From contig CAJOQA010000128.1 of assembly GCA_905236465.1 (NCBI GenBank), forward strand, positions 1 through 15,080: DNA of 15,080 nt, read 5' to 3'. The translations under genes and the position numbers were made by a program. The notes under the pieces were generated by a model that saw only the letters and a program-made list of their open reading frames with translations, had not been told where the DNA came from and made no database searches. Of the stretch, positions 1 through 7,672 are shown piece by piece. Within the stretch, counting starts at the first letter, position 1. Each line of letters opens with the position of its first letter. This DNA is from an uncultured Treponema sp. Its GTDB lineage: Bacteria; Spirochaetota; Spirochaetia; Treponematales; Treponemataceae.

Positions 1-2289
1 ATGAAGCAGAATAAAGCTTTAGCCATTGCTGCAACCGGAACCGGTAAAACGTATATGTCGGTTTTTGATGCAATGCAGGTAAATCCCAAGAAGGTACTGT
101 TTGTATGTCATCGTGGTGATATTCTTATAAAAGCACAGGAATCTTTTGATAACGTGCTTGGAAAAACAATTAAAGATTATTCTTCGGACATTTATAAGGG
201 GTCAAAGCATAACAAGAATGCAAAATATTTATTTGTCACAGAGGATACATTAGCACTTCACCTTGAAGATTTTTTTCAAGATGAGTTTGACTATATTATT
301 ATTGATGAAGCACATCACGCCGCTGATAATTCCTACACAAAAATTCTAAATTACTTTAAGCCGAAATTTCTACTGGGTTTAACCGCAACCCCTGAACGCC
401 CTGATGGAAAAGATATATTTAGCATTTTTGATTTTAACCGTGCGGTAAATATAAGGCTAAGGGATTCACTTGAAAAAAATCTTGTTTGCCCCTTCCATTA
501 TTTTGGGATTGATGATGTAAAAGGCATTGATTACGAAAAATTACATCATAAGCCAGAAGACGGTGAAGCATATCTTGATGAAGTTGCAAGGATGCTAATG
601 AAAAGTAACCGGTCTGATTATGTTTTTGAAAAGATAAGATTTTATGCCCATGACGGGGATAAGACAAAGTGTCTTGGTTTTTGTGCAACTGTCGATCATG
701 CAAAATTTATGGCAGATGAGTTTAATAAAAAACTTGGAAGCGGTTCTGCAATTGCCCTTTCTGGAGAAAACACTGTTGCTGAACGGCAGAAATATTTACA
801 GCAACTTGAAGATGATAATACAAGTCTCCAGTATATTTTTTCACGTGATATTTTTAATGAAGGAATTGATGTTCAAGATATAAATCTTATTCTTATGCTT
901 CGTCCCACTCAGTCATCTATCGTATTTACTCAGCAGCTTGGTCGAGGTCTGCGTAAACTTAAGGGAAAAGAATTCCTAACTGTTCTTGATTTTATTGGAA
1001 ACTACCAGAAATCATTTTTAATGACAAGTGTATTTTCTAAAGAAGCAAATCCTGATAAAAAAACTCGGCTTAGGGAAGTTGCAACAGATTTTATAGATAT
1101 TCCTGGTGATACTTTTATACACTTTGATAAGATTGTAAAAGAGCGGATTTTAAATCAGATTGATAAAGAAAAGTTCATGTCTGATTCTAATCAGAAAAAA
1201 GCATATTTTGTTTTTAGAAAGGATAATGGAAACAGAATGCCCTACCTGACTGATTACATAAAGCATGGGTCAGAGTTGGATCCTTGCATGTTCAGTAAAA
1301 TAAAAAAAGGAAAGCTTCTTTATCATTCGTATTTTGAATTTGCTCAAAGTGCAGAAAATGATATTAATTCAACAGAGTCATTGACTTTAAATAGAATTGC
1401 ACAAAATAAAACATTCATTTCTTTTGTAAGTCTTTTAGATACACTTTTACCTGCAAAGAGAATTGAAGAGTGGTGCATAATCAAAGGTCTTACATCAAAA
1501 AATGCACTTACACTTTCAGAATTGAAAGATTTGATGAAAAAATATGTGGATTATGAAAACGAAAAACAGTTGCTTCATGCCTGTAGGCTGCTTTCTGGTG
1601 AATTTTGGGATTCAAATGAAGAAGAAAATTTTGGTACAGTGCGTTTCATTTTTGACGGTACTACAATAAAATTGAATGATTCTGTTTCTGAAATCTTTGC
1701 GGACGTAGAAGCAAAAAAGTGGGTAATGGATACAATTGAATATGCACTTTTGCGTTATGATGATGAATTTGGTCGTATAGATTACGGCTTTCCCTTCTTG
1801 AAGCCCTATGCAAAATACAGTATGCAGCGTTCTATTGCACCGCTTTGTCTTTATGAAAAAAAGCATTCCTCTTTTAGGGGAAGCGGAATAAATTATTTTG
1901 CTAAAACTGATTTTTTTATATTTGTTGACTTGTATAAAGAGGATGTAAAAAAGCCGACACAAAATTATAATGATTATTTCAAGGGGCCTGGTGTCTTTCA
2001 CTGGGAAGGACCAGATGATGAAAAACATACATGGAATCAGGAGCATAAAGTGATGAAGGAATTGATACACCACCGCGAACATGGAATACACCTTCATCTG
2101 TTTATCAGAAAATTTAAGGAAGTAGAAGGAATCCCACAGGATTATATTTATCTTGGTGACTGTGAAGTTTTTGATCAGACGGTTCCGAAAGAACTAGTTT
2201 CGCCGGTTCCTATGGATATGGCTATTCATGAACTTCCTCCAGAACTATATAATGATTTTATAACAAAAGTGGATATCACAAAAGTATAA
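1..2289 (+). CDS. DEAD/DEAH-box superfamily 2 helicase with DUF3427-like C-terminus, 5' end outside the window
   Basis: This is an ATP-driven nucleic-acid helicase or translocase. Visible motifs, numbered from the first codon in the window, are Walker A ATGTGKT at 11-17, DEAH at 102-105, TAT at 128-130, a motif V-like FNEGID at 275-280 and motif VI QQLGRGLRK at 301-309. The region from about 460 to 750 resembles the DUF3427 domain of bacterial helicases that often carry an N-terminal phospholipase D-like nuclease domain. The ATP site lies only 11 residues from the first Met, and that Met aligns with the interior of relatives, so the true start and the Q-motif region are very probably upstream. 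No ribosome binding site can be assessed. The gene is markedly AT-rich (13 G/C in bases 1381-1440). A NUDIX gene follows after 15 bp, probably in the same operon. A role in DNA repair or phage defence is inferred only. The helicase assignment is firm; the DUF3427 label is from memory. Confidence 0.88.
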   Translation: MKQNKALAIAATGTGKTYMSVFDAMQVNPKKVLFVCHRGDILIKAQESFDNVLGKTIKDYSSDIYKGSKHNKNAKYLFVTEDTLALHLEDFFQDEFDYIIIDEAHHAADNSYTKILNYFKPKFLLGLTATPERPDGKDIFSIFDFNRAVNIRLRDSLEKNLVCPFHYFGIDDVKGIDYEKLHHKPEDGEAYLDEVARMLMKSNRSDYVFEKIRFYAHDGDKTKCLGFCATVDHAKFMADEFNKKLGSGSAIALSGENTVAERQKYLQQLEDDNTSLQYIFSRDIFNEGIDVQDINLILMLRPTQSSIVFTQQLGRGLRKLKGKEFLTVLDFIGNYQKSFLMTSVFSKEANPDKKTRLREVATDFIDIPGDTFIHFDKIVKERILNQIDKEKFMSDSNQKKAYFVFRKDNGNRMPYLTDYIKHGSELDPCMFSKIKKGKLLYHSYFEFAQSAENDINSTESLTLNRIAQNKTFISFVSLLDTLLPAKRIEEWCIIKGLTSKNALTLSELKDLMKKYVDYENEKQLLHACRLLSGEFWDSNEEENFGTVRFIFDGTTIKLNDSVSEIFADVEAKKWVMDTIEYALLRYDDEFGRIDYGFPFLKPYAKYSMQRSIAPLCLYEKKHSSFRGSGINYFAKTDFFIFVDLYKEDVKKPTQNYNDYFKGPGVFHWEGPDDEKHTWNQEHKVMKELIHHREHGIHLHLFIRKFKEVEGIPQDYIYLGDCEVFDQTVPKELVSPVPMDMAIHELPPELYNDFITKVDITKV

Positions 2290-2296
2290 GGGAGTG
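2290..2296 (+). promoter_or_regulatory. Ribosome binding site of the NUDIX gene
   Basis: A GGGAG core directly follows the helicase stop codon and sits about 9-10 nt before the ATG at 2305. It supports that start and co-transcription with the helicase. Confidence 0.6.
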
Positions 2297-2304
2297 GAAT
2301 AAGT

Positions 2305-2709
2305 ATGAAGCAAATTACTGTAAGCGGGGCAGTGATCCTCCGCATAAATCCAAACACAAATAAAAAAGAAGTCCTCGCAACTCAGCGTGGCTACGGAGAT
2401 TATAAAGATGGCTGGGAAATACCTGGTGGAAAATTGGAAGAGGGGGAAACGCCAGAAGCCTGTATTGTCCGTGAAATCCGCGAAGAACTTGCAACAGAAG
2501 TTCGTGCTGAAAAAGTTCTTGGCATAGTGGATTATGATTATCCAAATTTTCATCTGACTATGCATTGCATCTTGTGTACTATTATTTCTGGAGAACTAAA
2601 ACTTCTTGAACATGAAAATGCAAAGTGGCTATCCGCAGAAAGTCTTTATTCAGTTGATTGGCTTCCTGCAGATAAACTGATACTAGATAAAATTGCAACA
2701 CTTTTGTAA
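2305..2709 (+). CDS. NUDIX hydrolase, MutT/8-oxo-dGTP diphosphatase type
   Basis: This 134-residue single-domain protein probably hydrolyses a nucleoside triphosphate to its monophosphate and pyrophosphate, as in nucleotide-pool cleaning. The NUDIX box spans residues 42-64: G42, E48, R56-E57 and E60-E61 are all in register, so the metal-binding glutamates are present. The usual Gly near the end of the box is Ala63, a change tolerated in several MutT-like proteins. The length is normal for the family. The gene lies 15 bp behind the helicase with its own ribosome binding site, so the two are probably made together; whether they act together is inference. The substrate cannot be read from sequence, and oxidised dGTP, CTP analogues or another nucleotide are all possible. 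Confidence 0.9.
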   Translation: MKQITVSGAVILRINPNTNKKEVLATQRGYGDYKDGWEIPGGKLEEGETPEACIVREIREELATEVRAEKVLGIVDYDYPNFHLTMHCILCTIISGELKLLEHENAKWLSAESLYSVDWLPADKLILDKIATLL

Positions 2710-2744
2710 AACAAAAATCCTGTCACCCGAGAAACTGTAGTGTC

Positions 2745-2765
2745 ACCCCGAACTGGATTCGGGGT
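2745..2765. repeat. Palindromic repeat / possible bidirectional terminator
   Basis: An 8-bp perfect stem, ACCCCGAA (2745-2752) with TTCGGGGT (2758-2765), has a 5-nt loop. It sits in the 78-bp gap between the converging NUDIX gene and the membrane-protein operon. TGTCACCC occurs twice just here (2721-2728 and 2741-2748). There is no long T-run in the plus direction; on the minus strand a T-rich stretch comes about 30 nt later. The motif resembles a dispersed intergenic palindrome that I recall from several bacterial genomes, so a repeat unit that also ends transcription is the best reading. Confidence 0.55.
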
Positions 2766-2787
2766 CTGTATACTGCCTATAAGTATC

Positions 2788-3867
2788 CTATTCTGCCCTT
2801 GCCATAGCCTCTTCAAAGTCTTTACTGCCTACCCAGATTTCGTTTGTGTAGGGATTTTTCTTTGCTGCTACAGAGCGTTTGATAATCATTGCAAGTACTA
2901 TAACATTTATGGCAAGTGCCAGGATTGAAACAATGCCTTGTGGAACAGGGTTTGCTTTTATCCCCGTACTTGCAATATCTGAAACTTGAGTTAGATCAAA
3001 GGCATTCAAATTCTTTGTGTTGTTTGCATAAAGGGTTGGAAGCACAGCACCGCTGGATTTTATTTGGAAGAGTGGAACTACCTGGGCAAACATACACCAA
3101 AGTGCCAAGGTGTTCGCTCGGTTCTGAATCCAGCCGCCCTTGTTCCAGAATGCAGCTGCAAAAGTTGGGGCTAACAGCAGTGCCAGTCCGCAGTACCAAG
3201 AATGTGTCGGAAGATTTGCATAAGTGTACTGGAAGTTCCAAACATCGTATGCTAATATAAACCAAACGGTCATGTCTGGCCAAAGCATATCCTGATGATT
3301 TTTGTCTTTAGAAGAATAAATCCCCCACCAACCAGTCATACACATAATATTGATTAAACCTGCAATTCCGTTTGCCCAATTCCACCAACCGCCGTAAAGC
3401 CACACATCTTCACTTGATTTCCACCAGCGGTCTCCACGTGTAGCAAGAGCCTGCATTCCGCGAATACCGCTTTCAAAGTCAGAGGCTACTGCAATTAAGA
3501 TATTAATTCCAACTATGACAAATGGCCAAGCTTTAAACCAATGGGATTTTCCAAGTTTACCCCATTTATATTTTAGAACCATAAAGCCTATACAACCTAT
3601 GTCCGCTGCATAAAGTTTTGCATAGTGGAACCAACCGTTCATATAAAGGTATGTCTGATTTTTTAGTGCCCATTCAGATCCCCCTGCTGCCGCAATAGCT
3701 ACAGCAATAAAGTAGGCTGTAAGAGCTAACGGAAGCACTATCAAAAGCGCAATTCCACCTACTTTAGTTCTTCTTGCAATTTCGTTTGTAAGAATTAGCC
3801 CCACAAATACTGCAAGCCAACCTAAAAGTTGCCAAAGAGCAAGGTCCCCATAAATTTGAAATAACAT
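2788..3867 (-). CDS. Trp-rich multi-pass membrane protein, DUF5692-like
   Basis: This 359-residue integral membrane protein has no function I can name. I count about nine hydrophobic segments, roughly at residues 9-27, 38-61, 84-99, 111-129, 151-174, 197-214, 221-241, 252-269 and 311-330, followed by a short charged tail. It contains 23 tryptophans (about 6%), clustered around 138-175 and 196-245. I see no signal peptide, ATP site or known transporter signature. The style matches a family that I recall as DUF5692, found in anaerobes; this is a memory-based match. The start is fixed by a strong AGGAGG 3-4 nt upstream. It is the last gene of the hypB operon, 27 bp after hypA, so a link to nickel or redox metabolism is plausible. 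A metal or small-molecule transporter is one guess and is not shown by the sequence. Confidence 0.8.
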   Translation of the reverse strand: MLFQIYGDLALWQLLGWLAVFVGLILTNEIARRTKVGGIALLIVLPLALTAYFIAVAIAAAGGSEWALKNQTYLYMNGWFHYAKLYAADIGCIGFMVLKYKWGKLGKSHWFKAWPFVIVGINILIAVASDFESGIRGMQALATRGDRWWKSSEDVWLYGGWWNWANGIAGLINIMCMTGWWGIYSSKDKNHQDMLWPDMTVWFILAYDVWNFQYTYANLPTHSWYCGLALLLAPTFAAAFWNKGGWIQNRANTLALWCMFAQVVPLFQIKSSGAVLPTLYANNTKNLNAFDLTQVSDIASTGIKANPVPQGIVSILALAINVIVLAMIIKRSVAAKKNPYTNEIWVGSKDFEEAMARAE

Positions 3868-3870
3868 TTT

Positions 3871-3877
3871 TCCTCCT
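3871..3877 (-). promoter_or_regulatory. Strong ribosome binding site of the membrane-protein gene
   Basis: The minus strand reads AGGAGGA immediately before AAA-ATG at 3867. It lies in the 27-bp gap after the hypA stop and fixes the start of the membrane protein. Confidence 0.75.
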
Positions 3878-3894
3878 AAAAGCCCTGCAAAAAA

Positions 3895-4239
3895 TCAGCA
3901 GGCTTCTATTTCTTTTATATTCATTTCATTTCCCTTTAGCAGCACTGTGTTAGTACTTTTGCAAAAGGGACATTCCTTACCAAAGTCTATGGTCCGGTAT
4001 GTTTTGTCACAATCATTGCAAACAGAAAGAGCTTCAAGCGTTTCTATCTTAAGGGTAGCGTCTTTCATCACCTCTGATTTTTTTACAGCCCACTTCCAGC
4101 CGTCTTGCAAAAAATCATGGACAATGCCGCTTACCTCTCCTAATTCAAGTGTCACGCTTTGAATGTTAGAAAGGGACTCTTGTTCTGCAAGGGTTTCAAG
4201 CCGCTTTATTATGTGAAAGACAATTCCCAGTTCGTGCAT
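3895..4239 (-). CDS. hypA: Nickel metallochaperone HypA
   Basis: HypA binds nickel and, with the GTPase HypB, inserts it into the [NiFe]-hydrogenase large subunit or, in some bacteria, other nickel enzymes. The 114-residue length is standard. The protein begins with Met-His-Glu, and His2/Glu3 form the nickel site. The zinc domain has two CxxC pairs, C74/C77 and C90/C93. The ribosome binding site GGGAG lies about 7 nt before the ATG, in the 15-bp gap after the upstream flavoprotein gene. HypA and HypB are separated here by a large oxidoreductase gene, which is unlike a classical hypABCDEF cluster. No other hyp gene or hydrogenase structural gene is in the window, so the client enzyme is unknown. 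Confidence 0.93.
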   Translation of the reverse strand: MHELGIVFHIIKRLETLAEQESLSNIQSVTLELGEVSGIVHDFLQDGWKWAVKKSEVMKDATLKIETLEALSVCNDCDKTYRTIDFGKECPFCKSTNTVLLKGNEMNIKEIEAC

Positions 4240-4254
4240 GACAGACTCCCTGCA

Positions 4255-6969
4255 TTATTTTTCTTTAGAATTCCTGTTTGGATTCAAAAGAATTTTTATC
4301 TCGCGTTTTAACATGTTAGGCAGAATAGCTTTAACCTTGTTTTCGCTTTTTGTCATGCGGCTTGCTTTTGGGTGCTCCCTGTGCAGGTGGATTGCATCAA
4401 AGGAACATTTAGTTGTGCAAACCCCGCAACCTATGCACTTATTTTCATCAACAATGCTTTGACCGCAACTTAAGCAACGGGCAGTTTCTTTTTTTATCTG
4501 CTCTTCGCTAAGACAAAGTTTTGTTTCCTTAAACTTACTGTCATTGCCTGTTAAATCCTTTTTTGCAGGAACTTGTCGCCCTGTTGTATCGTAACTAGAA
4601 AGAACAATGTCTTCTTTGTTAAGCTCTATAAATTCCCTTTTGTCCCTTCCTATAGTCATAGAAGAATGAGGCTGGACAAAACGGTGGATGGAAACAGCAG
4701 CCTTCTTTCCAGCCGCAATAGCATCAATTGCAAACTTAGGCCCTGTGTATACATCTCCGCCAACAAATATATCTTCTTCATCTGTCTGGTAAGTGACTGC
4801 ATCTGCTACAGCCCCGTTTCCTCGGCCCAGCTTTACTTTTGTATCTTTTAATAAGTCGCCCCATTCAATGCTTTGCCCTATGCTCAAAAATACATTGTCA
4901 CATTCCAGAGTAACTGTTTGGTTTTCATCGTACTGGGGATTGAATCTTCCTGTGCTGTCCTTTACAGATACACACTTTTTAAATACTATACCAGAAACTT
5001 TTCCGTCTTTCGTAAGTATTTCTTTTGGTCCCCAACCGCAGTTTATGCTGATTCCTTCCTCTTCAGCCTCCTCTATTTCTTCAAGTGTCGCCGGCATTTC
5101 TTTTCTCTGCTCAAGACAGTACTGAAGTACCTGACTAGAACCGCATCTAGAAGCTGTTCTGCTAACATCTATGGCAACGTTCCCACCGCCAACAACAACA
5201 CTTTTTCCGCTCACCCTATATGTGTGGTCATCGGCAACGGTACGCAAAAAGTCTACAGCGGTCATAACCCCTTCAGCATCTTCTCCTGTAACACCTGCCT
5301 TTCTGCCACCCTGGCAGCCTATAGCAATATAAAATGCCTTGTAACCTTCTTCCCTTAACTTTTGAATGGATGTGTCTTTGCCAACTTCAACGCCACACTT
5401 TATTTCAACACCCATTTCTTTCATAACATCTATTTCTGCCGCAACAACATCTTTTTCAAGTTTAAAGCTTGGAATTCCGTAGACCAACATTCCGCCTGCA
5501 CTTTTGTTCTTTTCAAAAACAGTGGGCCGATACCCCTTTTCCGCAAGATAGAATGCGCAAGAAAGCCCTGCCGGTCCCCCACCGATAATCGCAATTTTCT
5601 GTGAGAATTCCCCTCGGTTAGACGGAATTACTTTTTTAGGAATAAATCTTGTGCTTGAGTCCAAATCCTTTTGGGCTATAAATTTTTTCACCTCATCTAT
5701 AGCAATGGCCTGGTCCACTGTTCCACGGGTACACGCAGACTCACATCTTTTATTACAGATTCTGCCACAGACAGCTGGAAAAGGATTCTCTCTTTTTATA
5801 AGCTCCAAAGCTTCTGTGTATCTTCCCTCACTTGCCATTTTTAGGTAGCCTTGTATTCCAATGTGGGCAGGACAGGCTGTCTTACAAGGGGCTGTTCCGG
5901 TAGGGTAGCAGTTGATTCTGTTCGTGTTCCTGTAATCAATGTCCCAGTTTGCCTCTGACCATTTGTGGTTGTCAGGCAGAATATGCTTTGGATACTTTAC
6001 GGGGCCGTTTTTTGTAAGCAGTTTTTGCCCTAACTTTGCAGCCCCCGCAGGACAGTATTCTACACAGCGGCCACAGGCTACGCACTTGCTGCCGTCAACC
6101 CTTGCTACATAAGCTGAACGAGACAGGTTTGGTGTATTGAAAAGTTGGGATGTCCTAAGGGCATAGCAAACATTTACGTTGCAGTTGCAGATTGCAAAGA
6201 TTTTGTTCTCCCCATCGATATTCGTAATCTGGTGAACAAAGCCATTGTCCTCTGCGTGCTTTAATATCTCAAGGACCTTGTCTTTTGTAATATAGTGGCC
6301 CCTTTTTGTCTCAACTAAGTAGTCGGCCATATCGCCGACCCCTATGCACCAGTCTTCAGGATCATCTGCGCAACCTTCATCAAAAGTTCTGCGGCTTAAG
6401 CGACAGGAACACGGAGATGCCGCATACTTGCCTTCATATTTTGAAAGCCAGTGGGAAATGTGTTCTACGCTTACGCTCTTGTTTTCAGCCTCTATAGCTT
6501 TTTCTACAGGGATAACGTGCATACCGATTCCTGCACCACCCTCTGGAACCATAGGAGTAACCTTTGTAAGAGGTTCAAAACTCATACGCTCAAAGAACTT
6601 GCCAAGCTTTGGATGCTCTTCCAGCTGTTTTTGGTTCATGTTTGTGAATTCTGCGCTTCCTGGAACAAACATCGGCAGAATGTACTGCTTTTCCCTTTTA
6701 GGATTTTCCCAGTTGTATTCAATCAGGCCGGCCATCGCCATGTCCATTGTAAGCTTGTCTAAGTATTCTGCACTTTTTCCCGTTCTCTTTACAAGCTGCG
6801 GCAATGTAATGGGTTTCCTTACATCCATTTTTAGGGCAACTTCCGCCATTTCGTCAGTAACAATTTCGTTTAAGCCCCAATACTCAGGATCATTTTCATT
6901 TATTTTTCTTCCTAACCGGTCTGTTATTTTCTGTCCTAACTGCAAAATTAAAGGCCTTACCTCTGCCAT
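4255..6969 (-). CDS. Multi-cluster Fe-S flavoprotein oxidoreductase with GltD-like core
   Basis: This 904-residue protein probably moves electrons between NAD(P)H, FAD and iron-sulfur clusters in the cytoplasm. Numbering is from the ATG at 6969. An N-terminal region of about 290 residues carries C187-x-C189, C200, C208, C261-x-C263 and C268. A ferredoxin motif follows at C296/C299/C302/C306. The GltD/NfnB-like core has cysteines 354, 362, 366, 401, 405, 409 and 413, an FAD motif GGGPAG at 463-468, an NAD(P) motif GGGNVA at 594-599 and a closing FAD motif at 733-739. A C-terminal ferredoxin has C845/C848/C851/C855, with an extra CxxC at 832/835. An in-frame ATG at 7002 would add 11 residues, but the one at 6969 has a GGAGGAGG site 7 nt upstream and overlaps the hypB stop by 13 bp, so I prefer it. 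It is not simply glutamate synthase beta: the added domains and hypB/hypA neighbours suggest a hydrogenase- or ferredoxin-linked redox role (inference). Confidence 0.85.
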   Translation of the reverse strand: MAEVRPLILQLGQKITDRLGRKINENDPEYWGLNEIVTDEMAEVALKMDVRKPITLPQLVKRTGKSAEYLDKLTMDMAMAGLIEYNWENPKREKQYILPMFVPGSAEFTNMNQKQLEEHPKLGKFFERMSFEPLTKVTPMVPEGGAGIGMHVIPVEKAIEAENKSVSVEHISHWLSKYEGKYAASPCSCRLSRRTFDEGCADDPEDWCIGVGDMADYLVETKRGHYITKDKVLEILKHAEDNGFVHQITNIDGENKIFAICNCNVNVCYALRTSQLFNTPNLSRSAYVARVDGSKCVACGRCVEYCPAGAAKLGQKLLTKNGPVKYPKHILPDNHKWSEANWDIDYRNTNRINCYPTGTAPCKTACPAHIGIQGYLKMASEGRYTEALELIKRENPFPAVCGRICNKRCESACTRGTVDQAIAIDEVKKFIAQKDLDSSTRFIPKKVIPSNRGEFSQKIAIIGGGPAGLSCAFYLAEKGYRPTVFEKNKSAGGMLVYGIPSFKLEKDVVAAEIDVMKEMGVEIKCGVEVGKDTSIQKLREEGYKAFYIAIGCQGGRKAGVTGEDAEGVMTAVDFLRTVADDHTYRVSGKSVVVGGGNVAIDVSRTASRCGSSQVLQYCLEQRKEMPATLEEIEEAEEEGISINCGWGPKEILTKDGKVSGIVFKKCVSVKDSTGRFNPQYDENQTVTLECDNVFLSIGQSIEWGDLLKDTKVKLGRGNGAVADAVTYQTDEEDIFVGGDVYTGPKFAIDAIAAGKKAAVSIHRFVQPHSSMTIGRDKREFIELNKEDIVLSSYDTTGRQVPAKKDLTGNDSKFKETKLCLSEEQIKKETARCLSCGQSIVDENKCIGCGVCTTKCSFDAIHLHREHPKASRMTKSENKVKAILPNMLKREIKILLNPNRNSKEK

Positions 6970-7625
6970 ACATTTACCTCCTCCAGCAGCCATTCTGTCC
7001 ATTCTTTTACACCTTCTCCTGTCTTTGCGGAGATAGGGAATATCTTTACACTTTTATTCAGCTTTGCAACAAATTCCTTAAGTTTTTCCATGTCAAAGTC
7101 AAAGTAGGGCATAACATCTATTTTGTTTATGATAAGGGCATCAACCTTAGAAAACATCAGCGGGTACTTCAAGGGCTTGTCGTGTCCTTCAGGAACAGAA
7201 AGAATCATAACATTCTTTGAAGCTCCTGTATCAAATTCCGCGGGGCAAATAAGGTTCCCGACATTTTCAAGGACTACGAGATCTAGATTATCATAAACCA
7301 ATTCATTAAGCCCCTGCTCAGTCATGGCTGCATCAAGGTGACACATTCCCCCTGTGTGCAACTGAATGGATGTAACCCCTGCCTCCGCCATTTTCTTTGC
7401 ATCAACATCAGAGTCAACGTCAGCTTCCATAATGCCTATTTGTATTTTATCCTTCAACTGCTCAACCGTTCGCAACAGGGTGCTTGTTTTTCCGCTTCCA
7501 GGTGAAGACATAAGATTCATTAAAAATGTTTTCTTTGAATGTAATTTTTCCCTAAGGATTTGCGCTTCCTTGTCATTGTCTGCAAGAATGTTTTCCTTAA
7601 CCTCTATAACACGTACTGTGTTCAT
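6957..7625 (-). CDS. hypB: HypB, GTPase for nickel insertion
   Basis: HypB is a SIMIBI-class GTPase that works with HypA to load nickel into hydrogenase or other nickel enzymes. Residues 40-47 form the P-loop SSPGSGKT. C95-H96 in the GMCHLDA motif bind metal at the dimer interface. ENVGNLICPAEFD begins at 120, and NKID at 167-170 gives guanine specificity. At 222 residues it has the common length and lacks the N-terminal His-rich nickel-storage stretch of some HypB proteins. The start has AGAGG 5 nt upstream and a 41-nt predicted leader. It is the first gene of a minus-strand operon with the flavoprotein (13-bp overlap), hypA and a membrane protein. Regulation may involve the palindrome at 7649-7665. 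Confidence 0.94.
   Translation of the reverse strand: MNTVRVIEVKENILADNDKEAQILREKLHSKKTFLMNLMSSPGSGKTSTLLRTVEQLKDKIQIGIMEADVDSDVDAKKMAEAGVTSIQLHTGGMCHLDAAMTEQGLNELVYDNLDLVVLENVGNLICPAEFDTGASKNVMILSVPEGHDKPLKYPLMFSKVDALIINKIDVMPYFDFDMEKLKEFVAKLNKSVKIFPISAKTGEGVKEWTEWLLEEVNVWQR
6977..6984 (-). promoter_or_regulatory. Ribosome binding site deciding the flavoprotein start
   Basis: The minus strand reads GGAGGAGG followed by TAAATGT and the ATG at 6969, a 7-nt spacing. It lies inside the 3' end of hypB, consistent with coupled translation. The same 15-base string GGAGGTAAATGTATG starts the M3 peptidase gene at 11161-11175. Confidence 0.8.
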
Positions 7626-7648
7626 AAAAACCTCTAGAAATAATCTTG

Positions 7649-7665
7649 TGATAGTGTTACTATCA
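7649..7665. promoter_or_regulatory. Palindromic operator candidate in the hypB leader
   Basis: TGATAGT-GTT-ACTATCA is a perfect 7-3-7 inverted repeat. It begins about one base after the predicted hypB transcript start (7666) and ends 23 bp before the hypB ATG. A bound repressor here would block transcription, or the RNA could form a short hairpin. The half-site resembles Fur/PerR-type TGATAAT arms, but the 3-bp centre differs from the usual single base, so the regulator is unknown. Confidence 0.5.
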
Positions 7666-7672
7666 GTTATAG

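Noticed and set aside
1612..2097. Minus-strand open frame of 161 codons inside the helicase gene
   Set aside because: The translated product is Phe/Ile/Cys-rich without domain structure, and the opposite strand encodes a clear helicase C-terminal region.
2740..2928. Small plus-strand open frame after the NUDIX gene
   Set aside because: It runs through the palindrome and antisense to the end of the membrane-protein gene and has no ribosome binding site.
4255..6969. Glutamate synthase small subunit (gltD) as the name for the flavoprotein
   Set aside because: The core is GltD-like, but the N-terminal Cys-rich region, two extra ferredoxin motifs and lack of a gltA partner make that function unlikely.
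4255..7002. Longer start at 7002 for the flavoprotein
   Set aside because: It would overlap hypB by 46 bp without its own ribosome binding site, while the ATG at 6969 has GGAGGAGG at 7 nt.
6344..7036. Long plus-strand open frame (230 codons) opposite the flavoprotein and hypB genes
   Set aside because: It is antisense to two strongly recognised genes, has no ribosome binding site and encodes no recognisable protein; it is a shadow of the minus-strand codon usage.
7646..7668. Rex or CRP/FNR-type site (TTGTGA...TCA) at the hypB leader
   Set aside because: The TTGTGA half has no matching TCACAA half; the symmetry ends at TGATAGT/ACTATCA, so neither consensus fits.
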